Shown here: in pieces, positions 18,083 to 26,057 of the stretch
Position numbering within the stretch: the stretch's first letter is position 1
Layout: each line of letters begins with the position of its first letter
Assembly: GCF_004535825.1 (NCBI RefSeq)
Contig: NZ_SGVY01000030.1
Coordinates: 1 to 45,592, forward strand
DNA from: Segatella hominis
GTDB lineage: Bacteria > Bacteroidota > Bacteroidia > Bacteroidales > Bacteroidaceae
Direction: 5' to 3'
DNA: 45,592 nt
The notes under the pieces: model-generated
The model's database searches: none
What the model was told of the DNA's origin: nothing
What the model saw: only the letters and a program-made list of their open reading frames with translations
Made by a program: the position numbers and the translations under genes

Positions 18083-18121
18083 AGTATTCCATAACCATCT
18101 ATACGTGGTTTACGGAATGCT
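18083..18121 (+). terminator. Imperfect hairpin after the cargo cassette
   Basis: AGTATTCCATAACCA (18083-18097) pairs imperfectly with TGGTTTACGGAATGCT (18106-18121). It lies 45 bp after the phosphorylase stop and is followed by a T/A-rich stretch. Confidence 0.5.
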
Positions 18122-18245
18122 TACTTTATAACAATTAGGTTTACACTCGTTTATTTTGACGGTGCAAAGTTACTCATGCTATCTGGCTCCCACAACGGGC
18201 AATAGTGCACATTTTCAAGAAAATGACGTTTTCAAGAAAAAAAAT

Positions 18246-18284
18246 ATCCCTACAAACTTAGACTATGCCAAGTTTCGTAGGGAT
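18246..18284 (-). terminator. Rho-independent terminator after the mobilization operon
   Basis: ATCCCTACAAACTT (18246-18259) and AAGTTTCGTAGGGAT (18270-18284) form a stem with one bulge. On the minus strand a run of T (complement of 18236-18244) follows, so it ends transcription of the coiled-coil and relaxase genes. Confidence 0.75.
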
Positions 18285-18306
18285 TTTGGAGGGTATAAAC
18301 ATTAGA

Positions 18307-18924
18307 TTACTTCGTCCAGTGGTAGTGACTGTCGAGCATCAGGAAGATAGCCAAGCCGAAAATAACGAGTCCAAGGACAAAGAAGAACCAGAAGAAATAC
18401 TGCACATAGTGTCCGAGGTAGGTTCCGTCGTACTCCTTGTACCTTTCCTGAACCCTTCTACGTTCTTCATAAAACATTTGATTGACCTCACGGATATGCT
18501 TCTGCATCTGAGTGGTCATCCATTCATGTTGTTTGTCGAACATGTCCTGAATCTTCTTCCAGTCAACATCATCGACTCTGACTGAAACCTTCAACTTGGT
18601 TGGGGCATCCTTCAGAACATTGTCAATGTGGGTATTGATGGTGTCAACCTTACCACTGATAGTGTCAACGGCATTGCCAAGAGCAGTCTGAGCTGAATTG
18701 TACTTACGGATGGCAGACTCCAGTTGAAGAGTTGCATTGATCCAAGTGTTGGTCGCTTTGTCAATGTTCTCACTCAACTGCCTGAGTTCAGGCGTACGAC
18801 TGACAACAGCATCCTCGGCATCATGCTCTTCAATCTCTTCCTGGACTTCGTTCATCATGTCATCGAAGTCAGGCTTCTGCTCGTCATCTTCGATGAGTTC
18901 TTCTACATGTTTTGTTCTTCTCAT
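18307..18924 (-). CDS. Coiled-coil protein with C-terminal membrane anchor, linked to the relaxase
   Basis: The start at 18924 (MRRTKHVEELIEDDEQKP) lies 18 bp after the relaxase stop and avoids overlap; a longer form starting at 19005 is possible. An acidic N-terminus, a long helical region with coiled-coil heptads (about 60-120) and one C-terminal membrane segment (about 180-202, FFWFFFVLGLVIFGLAIFLM) are visible. The topology is that of a tail-anchored protein. It could tether the relaxosome to the membrane or to a host ICE coupling protein. I do not recognise a family. Confidence 0.65.
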   Translation of the reverse strand: MRRTKHVEELIEDDEQKPDFDDMMNEVQEEIEEHDAEDAVVSRTPELRQLSENIDKATNTWINATLQLESAIRKYNSAQTALGNAVDTISGKVDTINTHIDNVLKDAPTKLKVSVRVDDVDWKKIQDMFDKQHEWMTTQMQKHIREVNQMFYEERRRVQERYKEYDGTYLGHYVQYFFWFFFVLGLVIFGLAIFLMLDSHYHWTK

Positions 18925-18941
18925 TGATATGTAGGATTTGT

Positions 18942-20180
18942 CTAACGGTGGAATGAACGTCTTTTCTGCGGTGGCTTGCACATGGCATGAGCCATCTGGA
19001 GGCAACGGCGAGCCCGCTCACGCTCGTCTTCGTCATCATCCTTACCCCAACCAGAGGAAGGAGCAGAACCACCACCGCCACAAGATTCGGACACGGTTGT
19101 TGCTGCATCAATCATATCAAGGAAGAGAAGCATACCTACATGAGAAATGTCCTCTCTTGATGCAGTCATATCAGAATCAGGAACCTGAACCTCATTGAGG
19201 AAGATGTCCTTGACCGTGTTCGGAATATAGATTCTCTTCATTTCACCGCTAACATTGACATTGAAGGCAGTCTTGGTAGCAACTGGCAATGGCTTAGAAT
19301 TGGACTGGGTAGGTTTCGTTGTCTGAGCAACATGGCGAGCAGGGCGAGCCGGTGAAACGGAAGGTGAAGCAGGTCGCATCTTGACCTGAGTAGGCTTAGG
19401 ATGCATCTTCTTCCATGTGGCTTCAAGCTGTGATACCATGAACTTTCGACCGATGGCAGAAGCCTTGAACACTGAGGCATTCTTGCCGATGGTGTAGCCC
19501 ACAAGTTTGCAGTTAGTAGTGTCATACCTTGGATTGACCTCATAGCCTCTCATGCGAAGCATATCAAAGTAACGGTCAATGTCGAAACTATCCATCTTCT
19601 GAAGGGTATATTCGCAAAACTCCGCTATATCTTGTTGGCGCATTTCACGAACCTCCTGAGGTTGCTCCCAACCATGCCTTGCGTTGATAATTTCCGCAGC
19701 CCTTATTGCTCTGATGTGAACATCGTGAACATCGTTGGTCTTGCCGTCATTATCCACACGGCAACAGTCAAGATGCAGGTGAAGGGTTCCAGACTTGGAA
19801 TCCCGATGCAAGGCAGCAACACTCATAGAATTGCGGAAATTGGTCTTGACCTTCTCCTTAAAGCCTTTGGGTAAAAGTCCGACTGAATCCAAAGCTTCCA
19901 ATCCTTCATCAGCGAGGTTTGCCCAGTCATCCAAGGTATAGTTCTCTGACTCTTCCTTGGATGGGGAGAGTACAAACGTGGTCATGAAGCGTTCCAACTT
20001 TCGCCCAACAGTCCTGTCCTGTTGATGCAACTGGCAGTGATGCTTCATCCGATACCAGATTTCGGTGGCATCGAGATAGTCAGGCATGTGGTTCACCTTG
20101 ACCACGGTTGCATCCTCCTTCTCCATTGCGTACCTTGCGGCATTGCCGCCATAGGCTACTGGTCTTGCGAGTATAATCAT
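18942..20180 (-). CDS. Relaxase / mobilization nuclease of the IME
   Basis: Nicks the IME at oriT and pilots the strand into the recipient. The metal-binding histidine motif is seen as His125 and HLHLD (134-138) in GTLHLHLDCCRVDNDGKTND. A nearby acidic/aromatic region and a Pro/Ser/Thr-rich C-terminal half follow. Tyrosines near the N-terminus (Tyr10, Tyr17) are candidates for the nicking residue. It overlaps the upstream RHH-like gene by four bases (ATGA), so the two are translated together. It belongs with the MobP-like/BmgA relaxases of Bacteroides IMEs, but the exact class is not settled. Confidence 0.82.
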   Translation of the reverse strand: MIILARPVAYGGNAARYAMEKEDATVVKVNHMPDYLDATEIWYRMKHHCQLHQQDRTVGRKLERFMTTFVLSPSKEESENYTLDDWANLADEGLEALDSVGLLPKGFKEKVKTNFRNSMSVAALHRDSKSGTLHLHLDCCRVDNDGKTNDVHDVHIRAIRAAEIINARHGWEQPQEVREMRQQDIAEFCEYTLQKMDSFDIDRYFDMLRMRGYEVNPRYDTTNCKLVGYTIGKNASVFKASAIGRKFMVSQLEATWKKMHPKPTQVKMRPASPSVSPARPARHVAQTTKPTQSNSKPLPVATKTAFNVNVSGEMKRIYIPNTVKDIFLNEVQVPDSDMTASREDISHVGMLLFLDMIDAATTVSESCGGGGSAPSSGWGKDDDEDERERARRCLQMAHAMCKPPQKRRSFHR

Positions 20181-20575
20181 TCGTCTTCTTGAACTTTGGT
20201 CAGTACAGGAGAAGTAAGGTTGTCTTCAATGCTATACCAGTGTTTGATGAGTCGTTCAACGGCTTCAATCCACCACTTCATGAACTTTGGAGATCTGAAC
20301 ATCTTCTGCTTTTCCTCGGGTGAAGCATCGTGCAACTTACTGCGGACTTTTATCAAGTCGGTACGTGCCTCAGTCAGAGAGTTCAGGGCTTTGCTTTCCT
20401 CTGGAGTGAGTCGCTGACGTGGGTGATGCTTCTTGCCAGTCTCAACGAGATACTTGCCTATGCTCATACCACATTCCTTAGCGAGTTTTTTCAGTTCCTT
20501 CCAGTCCTTATCGGTACAGCGGAAGGAATGCACCCTTGTGGGTGTCTTCTTGATAATCTTCTTTTTCTTAGCCAT
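20177..20575 (-). CDS. MobC-like relaxosome accessory protein (RHH-type)
   Basis: Basic 132-residue protein: a Lys-rich N-terminus, then a segment VHSFRCTDKDWKELKKLA and ECGMSIGKYLVETGKKHH that fits the strand-helix-helix pattern of relaxosome accessory proteins, followed by helices. It lies directly upstream of the relaxase with ATGA overlap. Such proteins bind oriT and help the relaxase nick, so oriT is expected just upstream (20576-20858). Confidence 0.75.
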   Translation of the reverse strand: MAKKKKIIKKTPTRVHSFRCTDKDWKELKKLAKECGMSIGKYLVETGKKHHPRQRLTPEESKALNSLTEARTDLIKVRSKLHDASPEEKQKMFRSPKFMKWWIEAVERLIKHWYSIEDNLTSPVLTKVQEDE

Positions 20576-20858
20576 ATCTTTGAATATGATTAAAGGGATG
20601 AATATAAATCAGTAAAAAAGAAGGACATAGGTCTGCGAGCCTGCGAGTAGCCCGAGAAACTTTTAGGACTGCATAAATTTGGTCACAAATAATGTAGTAC
20701 AAAAGGATTTCTCGAAAAGTACCTATAAAATGACGGCACTTTTAACAGCCTCCATCCCCAAAGCTGCTTAAACGTATAACAGTGGTGCGGTAGCCTATGT
20801 CGGTCAATCGTCCTTTGGGATGATTTCTCTGTATGTTGGCTTATTAGCCTCTGTATGC
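20576..20858. other. Candidate oriT region of the IME
   Basis: The 283-bp gap directly upstream of the mobilization genes is the usual place of oriT. It contains a short direct repeat CTGCGAGCCTGCGAG (about 20633-20647) and partly complementary stretches CGAGAAACTTTTAGG and TTTCTCGAAAAGTACC. No known nic consensus is recognised. Confidence 0.4.
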
Positions 20859-21683
20859 CTATTGATTGCCGTTATGGTATTCGTTGGTCTTGTAGCCATT
20901 GGCGTTAGAACCGTTAGATTGTTGTGCTTGACCTCCAAACTGATGCTGTGGATATGTGTTGTGCTCTCCCTCATTCTGTTTGGCATCTGCTTCTTGCAGG
21001 GAAGAAGGATTGCCAACAGACTGTCTGGAGTAGTTTTGCTGTGGGGAAATTCCACCTGTAACAGCATCTGAAAGATTGTCATTCGTTCCGACCTTACCCA
21101 CACTTCTGTTGTCATTAGATGAAGTCGAATTTAGGGAAGAAGAAATATCTGCTGTGGAAGAATTGCCATTGTTGTCAGTATCGGATATTCCATTGGCAGA
21201 ATGCCCATCTTCCTTGTCCGACCTTGTATCATCCTCTGTTGTCGTAACAATTACTCTTGCTTGTGGAACTTCCGTGTGGATGATTGCAGAGCCATCCGCA
21301 TTGCGCTTCAATGAAAAGCCGTTCTTGACAAATCTTCCGTCCACATACCAACCAGAGAGAGAATGCAGGGTAATGATGCGGTTGTCTCCAACTTTTTGTA
21401 AAGAGAAAATGCCCACAGCCTCCATAGCCTGTAAAAGTTTGGGTACGGTCTTGCGGTCTTTATCCCAGAGTTTGGCAAGTTGGGTATTGTCAACCATACA
21501 TTGCCCACACAAGATTTCCACTTGTTGGGTCTTGCTGATAGGTACAAGTGTTGTTTCACGTTCAGCAAGAGAGGCAAGAGACATGAAGCATTCCATGCGG
21601 TCAATCTTGTACTTCTTGCAGCGAAGATACTCCATCTGTACATCGGACAGCGTGAAGCAGTAATGTATCTTTTGTTTATCCAT
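20859..21683 (-). CDS. IME helix-rich DNA-binding-like protein, function unknown
   Basis: Start chosen at the ATG at 21683 (MDKQKIHYCFTLSDVQMEYL), which avoids overlap with the upstream gene. The N-terminal half (about 1-140) resembles a winged-helix arrangement: MECFMSLASLAERET, a TQLAKLWDKDRKTVPKLLQ recognition-like helix and RIITLHSLSGWYVDG. The C-terminal half is a long Ser/Asn/Gly/Gln-rich, probably disordered tail. Proteins like this accompany mobilization genes of Bacteroides elements and may act in replication or regulation; this is inference. Confidence 0.55.
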   Translation of the reverse strand: MDKQKIHYCFTLSDVQMEYLRCKKYKIDRMECFMSLASLAERETTLVPISKTQQVEILCGQCMVDNTQLAKLWDKDRKTVPKLLQAMEAVGIFSLQKVGDNRIITLHSLSGWYVDGRFVKNGFSLKRNADGSAIIHTEVPQARVIVTTTEDDTRSDKEDGHSANGISDTDNNGNSSTADISSSLNSTSSNDNRSVGKVGTNDNLSDAVTGGISPQQNYSRQSVGNPSSLQEADAKQNEGEHNTYPQHQFGGQAQQSNGSNANGYKTNEYHNGNQ

Positions 21684-21747
21684 CTTCTGTAAATTTTGAA
21701 TATTATAACCATAAATGGCAAGACTGTTTTTCTCAGTAAAGAGAAAA

Positions 21748-22065
21748 TCATCTGTGCCGTCCTCTCCTAGGGGAAATGTCCTCTGCGATAACATAGAGCT
21801 CGCCTTGCAACCTGTCATTAGAATGGCTGCTTAATCGTGAAATGCACTCAATGCAAACAGACTGGGCAAGAAGTTTTCTTCTGCCGACAGTTGCTTCATC
21901 ATTGATGCCCTTGTTGGCTCCGCATTGTTCGGCAAGTCCATTGAAAGCATCACGCATCCGAAAGTAGCCGTTGCCAGTATTGATGTAGCTCACGGCAAGG
22001 TCAGCGACATTTGCCAACTTGCTTCTGTACTCCTCATGGGAAATATCGTCCTTCATCATCGCCAT
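21748..22065 (-). CDS. Small IME protein of unknown function
   Basis: 105 residues starting MAMMKDDISHEEYRSKL, with a helical N-terminal half and SVCIECISRLSSHSNDRLQG. It ends 64 bp before the next gene start and follows the HTH gene by 2 bp, so it is part of the same transcript. No domain recognised. Confidence 0.55.
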   Translation of the reverse strand: MAMMKDDISHEEYRSKLANVADLAVSYINTGNGYFRMRDAFNGLAEQCGANKGINDEATVGRRKLLAQSVCIECISRLSSHSNDRLQGELYVIAEDISPRRGRHR

Positions 22066-22067
22066 GT

Positions 22068-22385
22068 CTATTTACAAAGTTCACTCATGTGCTTGGTCGC
22101 TGCAGCCTTGGTCTCAGCCTCGGACATACTGCGGTTCTGGCGCATCCAGTTCAAAAGCTCGGACTTCTCAAAGTAGATAATCTTGCCGTTGGGACGGAAG
22201 AACGGAAGTTCATGCTTGTGTGTCATCTTGTAGAGACTGCTCTTTGATATACCCATGAATAAGGCAGCTTCCTCCAGTGTCAATACTTGCTTGGCATCAC
22301 GGAGAAGGTTCTCCATTATCCCAATGCGGTGCTCATGTGACTCTACCTTCAAAAGAAGAGTCTCGGTGTCGATAGTTTTGTTCAT
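22068..22385 (-). CDS. Excisionase-like helix-turn-helix protein of the IME
   Basis: Start chosen at 22385 (MNKTIDTETLLLKVESHEHR); an upstream ATG at 22448 adds 21 residues without helix features. The DNA-binding unit is VLTLEEAALFMGISKSSLYK, then the wing FFRPNGKIIYFEKSELLNWM, the MerR/Xis-like HTH_17 pattern. Such proteins steer excision or regulate the mobilization genes in Bacteroides elements. It lies 121 bp downstream of the second recombinase gene. Confidence 0.8.
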   Translation of the reverse strand: MNKTIDTETLLLKVESHEHRIGIMENLLRDAKQVLTLEEAALFMGISKSSLYKMTHKHELPFFRPNGKIIYFEKSELLNWMRQNRSMSEAETKAAATKHMSELCK

Positions 22386-22506
22386 TATCCTGTAATTTAA
22401 TTGTTTGTAATTCGTTGTACTGCTTGTTTTGAAAGTGTAGTCCCCCAAGACAGAGAGAAATCCCTGCCCGAAAAATGGGGACTACAAAAGTGAAATTAAC
22501 TGGTTG

Positions 22507-23793
22507 TTATCCTGAAAAGCTCTGTTTACTTTTATCCTGTGTAAATGTGGTTTTGCGTGGATGGGTGTTGGTGGCTGCTATCCGCTTTGTCCTCGGTATT
22601 TGCTTGTTCTCTTCACGCTGTTTGCGACCTCGAAAGGCTTTCTTCATATTGTCAACAGCCTTGACCTTTTCATGCGTCAGCACATCTGCATAGATGACGG
22701 TGGATTTGAGTGACTTGTGTCCCATCAGTTTCTTGGTAGTCTCAATGTTGCCAGTAACCGCCTGTACCAAAATTCCGAATGTATGTCGGGAGCAGTGAAA
22801 AGAGATATTCTTCTCAATGCCCACCTTTTTAGCTATCCTTTTAAGGGCTGCATCCACATTAGCCTTGGCAGGAAGGTGAAACACAAAATCATCATTGCCT
22901 TTGGGTGGCATCCATGACAAGGCGGTATTGCCGATTGGTACGGCATTGAGAGCCTTGGTTTTCTTTTGGATGATTACAAGCGTGTTTGTTTCCTCGTTCC
23001 TCTTGATATCACTCCACCGCAGAGCCTTGATGTCGCTGATACGAAGTCCTGTCAGACAGGCGAAACCGAAAGCCTTTTGTGTCTCTGCAACTCCTGGACT
23101 TCTCTCATCTGAAGCCATGAACCTTTTCAGTTCATCGGGAGTGAGATACTGCTTATGTGATGACTTCGGCTTGGGAAAGATGTCTGACTTCTCCAACTGG
23201 TAGAAAGGGTTAGCCTTCAACTTGCCGAACTTGACAGCCTTGTTGAACACCGTCACTATGCGCTGTTGAACATTATGCAGGGAGCCTTCACACAAAGGCT
23301 TGGCTTCAACTCGTACATACTTCTGTGGTACATAATCGTTCTTCAACCAAAGGAAGAAAGCCTTGAACCATGCCTTATCGAACTTCCTCAGAGTGATGTG
23401 AGGTCTGCGCTTGTTGGCAAGGAACTCGCTCATTAGGTATTTCAGATACTTTGATTGGTCAACAATAGCCTTGGAATAGTCTGTGTTGTCGCTCATCCAG
23501 TCGATGTAAGTCTGGATCCAATCTAAGACTTCGGGAGACTCGTCATTGGGGATTTCTTTCACAATCATCAAATGACCTACCTCTGGAATGGTCTCTGGAT
23601 GAAGAATACGCTCTGCCCTTATCTGGTGAGCACGTTGCAATGTTTCTTCGTTCCTTGCTTTGGTCTCTGCATCAACCTCTGGCAACAAATAGAGGGAAAG
23701 AAATTCAAACTTGCGCTTGCCACCATCGTAGATGTCAAGATACAAGCTTATGTTGTCGTTGGCAAGTGCCTTTTGTCTGATAGTTATTGTCAT
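22507..23793 (-). CDS. Tyrosine recombinase A of the IME
   Basis: Start placed at 23793 (MTITIRQKALANDNIS), where the Arm-type domain begins; the longer form from 23886 overlaps the other recombinase. Arm-type DNA-binding segment (1-60, ISLYLDIYDGGKRKFEFLSL), SAM-like core-binding domain (about 85-200) and catalytic domain with Arg251 (GLRIS), His333-x-x-Arg336 (HCSRH), His359 (LMGHKS) and Tyr368 (VIYADV). All catalytic residues are present. A basic 45-residue tail follows. It begins 28 bp after the stop of recombinase B. Confidence 0.92.
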   Translation of the reverse strand: MTITIRQKALANDNISLYLDIYDGGKRKFEFLSLYLLPEVDAETKARNEETLQRAHQIRAERILHPETIPEVGHLMIVKEIPNDESPEVLDWIQTYIDWMSDNTDYSKAIVDQSKYLKYLMSEFLANKRRPHITLRKFDKAWFKAFFLWLKNDYVPQKYVRVEAKPLCEGSLHNVQQRIVTVFNKAVKFGKLKANPFYQLEKSDIFPKPKSSHKQYLTPDELKRFMASDERSPGVAETQKAFGFACLTGLRISDIKALRWSDIKRNEETNTLVIIQKKTKALNAVPIGNTALSWMPPKGNDDFVFHLPAKANVDAALKRIAKKVGIEKNISFHCSRHTFGILVQAVTGNIETTKKLMGHKSLKSTVIYADVLTHEKVKAVDNMKKAFRGRKQREENKQIPRTKRIAATNTHPRKTTFTQDKSKQSFSG

Positions 23794-23821
23794 GTCTCTA
23801 TATGTTTTCGTTGTCAATGAT

Positions 23822-24994
23822 TTATGTGAACATACCGTCAATGAGGTTGATGGCTTCCTCCTTCTTCTTGTCCACGATTTTAGCATAGATTTCCGTGGTC
23901 TGAATGTTGGAATGTCCCATCAGCTTGCTTGTGGTAAAAAGGTCTGCACCGAGCGTGAGCATCATCGTTCCGAATGTGTGCCGTGAGCAATGGAATGAGA
24001 TATGCTTCTCAATCCCTGCCGCTTCCGCCCATTTGCGGAGAGCCCTGCCTATAACGGTCTGTGTGGTCGGAATGTCAAAGAAAGGAATATTATTTCCTCT
24101 TGGTTTCGGCAACCAACGCTTAGCCTCTTCCGAGAGAGGTATTATAACAGGCTTCTCCGTCTTTTGCATTTCCATGTCTATGTATTCGCCTTTTCCGTCA
24201 GCGGTCTTGAAGATGTGCATCGGCGCAAGACGGTACATGTCGCTTAATCGCAATCCTGTAAAACAAGCGAAGATGAAAGCCTCCTTGACCTCTGGGCGGT
24301 AACTATCCGTAGCTATGAGGGTGCGAAGTTCCTCTATAGTAAGGTATTCTTTCTTGCCTTCCTTGGGTTGGATGCGCTCACGTGCATCAAGTTCCTTCAT
24401 CGGATTGTTTCGGATAATGCCTTGGCGCACAGCGTTATTGAGAGCAGTGGAGAACATTCCGAGGTATCGGCTTGCCGTATTCTCACTGATAGGTCTTGGC
24501 TCGCCATACTTGATATGGGAATTTGGGAAGTTACGCAAGAATTTTACATAACCACGGCAGAACTCCGCATTGACCTCTTCAAGGGCAATGAAGCCTTTGT
24601 TTGTCTCGTCAAGATACTTCTCCACGGTGTGCAGCATTTCCACACGGCAATGGAGTGTTGACTTCTTGATGCCGACACCACCTTCACAATACTTCTTTAT
24701 CCAAGTAGTGAGAAGCATTGAACCTTGCTTGACGGTTTCCCAGTCCTGTATGCCATGACCATGCAGGGCTTTGATGCGCTCTGCCTTGATGCGTTCTGCA
24801 ATCGCCATAGTCTGCTTGTTCTGTTCCTTACAGACGGGATTGATTTCGGGGACGAGATAGAGTTTGAGGTATTCATACTTTCTCACTCCCTTATAGTAGA
24901 TGTCAAGATAGATGCTCTTGTTGCCATCTGCGAGCGACTTCAACCGAATTTTAATCGGCTCTTTCAGCTTTACTTGTTTCTTTGGTCTTGCCAT
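23822..24994 (-). CDS. Tyrosine recombinase B of the IME
   Basis: 390 residues with an Arm-type domain (KIRLKSLADGNKSIYLDIYY, about 14-50), core-binding domain and complete catalytic set: Arg249 (GLRLS), His335-x-x-Arg338 (HCSRH), His361 (LMGHSN) and Tyr370 (EIYAKI). It is nearest the right junction and transcribed away from it. Together with recombinase A it forms a tandem pair; which one catalyses integration is not decided by sequence. Confidence 0.92.
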   Translation of the reverse strand: MARPKKQVKLKEPIKIRLKSLADGNKSIYLDIYYKGVRKYEYLKLYLVPEINPVCKEQNKQTMAIAERIKAERIKALHGHGIQDWETVKQGSMLLTTWIKKYCEGGVGIKKSTLHCRVEMLHTVEKYLDETNKGFIALEEVNAEFCRGYVKFLRNFPNSHIKYGEPRPISENTASRYLGMFSTALNNAVRQGIIRNNPMKELDARERIQPKEGKKEYLTIEELRTLIATDSYRPEVKEAFIFACFTGLRLSDMYRLAPMHIFKTADGKGEYIDMEMQKTEKPVIIPLSEEAKRWLPKPRGNNIPFFDIPTTQTVIGRALRKWAEAAGIEKHISFHCSRHTFGTMMLTLGADLFTTSKLMGHSNIQTTEIYAKIVDKKKEEAINLIDGMFT

Positions 24995-25321
24995 GATGTA
25001 TAAAGTGTTATTTTGTTTTTGTATTCTGCTGCCTGGAGGGTCTTTCTCCCTCTTGTTGAAAGTTCATGTCAGATATGGTTTCCAATGCTGACATTTGCTT
25101 TTCTTTCTCTTCCCTTACTTCGGAAAACTGATGTAAAGATAAGAAAACAAACCGAGAAACGAGAAACAAAACGGAAACAAGAAACAGTCTTTTATGTCTT
25201 TTTAAGAGTGAGTTCCGCAAACATCGGAAAATTCAAATTATCGCTTAAAGCATTGATACTTAGTGCATTTGCTTTCATTTGCTTTCTTGTCTTTTCAAAC
25301 GCATTTCGGAGGACTAAGATA
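24995..25321. other. Right subterminal region of the IME
   Basis: About 330 bp between recombinase B and the right junction, without a supported gene. It holds repeated GAGAAAC/GAAACAA motifs (about 25150-25187), candidate arm-type binding sites. The open frame here is only the run-on of the interrupted traE gene. Confidence 0.5.
25163..25180 (+). repeat. Candidate arm-type integrase site, right end of IME
   Basis: GAAACAAAACGGAAACAA matches the left subterminal motif at 16436-16454 with one base inserted and one changed. It lies among further GAGAAAC copies. Confidence 0.35.
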
Positions 25322-25328
25322 TTCTTGA
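25322..25328. repeat. Right 7-bp crossover repeat of the IME (TTCTTGA)
   Basis: The plus strand reads ctaagataTTCTTGAcatcctg, with element DNA on the left and traE 5' sequence on the right. Joining the left flank before 16365, one repeat copy, and the right flank after 25328 restores the traE frame without change. Confidence 0.82.
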
Positions 25329-25614
25329 CATCCTGCTCCTCATTGTTCATAGCGATGTAAACGCTGATGGCACCCACTACGGCAACAACACCTGCAATGG
25401 CATAACAGAGCTTGACCACAATAGGCACGTATTTGGCTATTTCCTCCGTCACAGTTGTCAAGGCAGTGGTTCCTGCTGTGTAGTCACCTGCCGAGTTTTG
25501 CGCCATGGCAATGCCACCGCCCACAAGGAGCATAAATGCCAATGTCTTCAAGCGTCCTGAAGAGAGAACGCTCTTGGCGGTCTTCTTCAAATAGTTCGTT
25601 GTTTTCTTAAACAT
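25322..25614 (-). pseudogene. traE: 5' fragment of traE (DUF4134), interrupted by the IME
   Basis: Encodes the signal-peptide-like N-terminus (ends GGIAMAQ, about residue 39), the first membrane segment (VVKLCYAIAGVVAVVGAISV) and IAMNNEEQDVK, then crosses into element DNA and runs on for some 43 foreign residues to a stop at 25192. The second membrane segment and the C-terminus lie at 16280-16371. The fused product, if made, lacks the second membrane helix and should not function. TraE is a small VirB2-like membrane subunit in these systems. Confidence 0.88.
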
Positions 25615-25718
25615 TCTTTCTTGTTTTACTTGTTAATGATTCGTTTGGCAACACCTTATTATAATTATATAGAAATGTGTTGTCGCTTTCACATGATATA
25701 CTCTTCTGCAGTTGAGTC

Positions 25719-26057
25719 TTAAATCTGGTAGCCAAAGAATGCTGGGAACAGGATGGATGCGCCTATCATAAACAGACAGGCTCCTATCAGTGTCAGTATG
25801 GACTTGCTAACTCCATCTTCCCCTGTATTCATCTTGATGTATATCTGCAAAGCGGATATAATCACCATCACGGCGGCGACAGCGTATGTCAGATACAGCA
25901 CATACAGCATCATCGTCACCACATAGTCGTGCATTCCTGCCAGTGCGTCTGCTCCCCAGCTATAGTCCACATTACCGCATTTGGCTGATGCTGACAGGGG
26001 GAGCAGCGCAAAGACAAAGGAACTTACTACATTCTTTATGATATGGCTAAATTTCAT
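25719..26057 (-). CDS. traE: Second, intact TraE paralogue (DUF4134)
   Basis: Start chosen at 26057 (MKFSHIIKNVVSSF), which gives a proper signal peptide ending SASAK. Two membrane segments follow (about 50-72 and 88-108): YLTYAVAAVMVIISALQIYI and SILTLIGACLFMIGASILFP, with the DUF4134 end FPAFFGYQI. It overlaps the upstream gene's stop by 11 bases. It is divergent from the interrupted copy downstream, so the ICE normally carries two DUF4134 proteins; this one might partly compensate for loss of the other. Confidence 0.83.
   Translation of the reverse strand: MKFSHIIKNVVSSFVFALLPLSASAKCGNVDYSWGADALAGMHDYVVTMMLYVLYLTYAVAAVMVIISALQIYIKMNTGEDGVSKSILTLIGACLFMIGASILFPAFFGYQI

Larger units (their letters stand above)
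16372..25328. mobile_element. Nested integrative mobilizable element inserted in traE
   Basis: About 8957 bp bounded by the 7-bp repeat TTCTTGA (16365-16371 and 25322-25328). It holds two tandem tyrosine recombinases, an excisionase-like HTH gene, a relaxase with its RHH-like partner, and a lincosamide resistance cassette in the opposite orientation, but no mating-channel genes. That is the gene set of a Bacteroides mobilizable transposon (NBU or Tn4555 class by content). Excision at the repeat restores a full-length DUF4134 gene, which is direct evidence for the boundaries. Confidence 0.88.

Noticed and set aside
18165-18172. TAACTTTG on the minus strand as promoter of a gene
   Set aside because: It points into the 3' end of the phosphorylase gene on the opposite strand and no minus-strand gene follows; possible antisense transcription cannot be shown.
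25192-25614. Complete 140-residue traE-like gene
   Set aside because: The second DUF4134 membrane segment is missing and replaced by unrelated residues encoded within the IME end.
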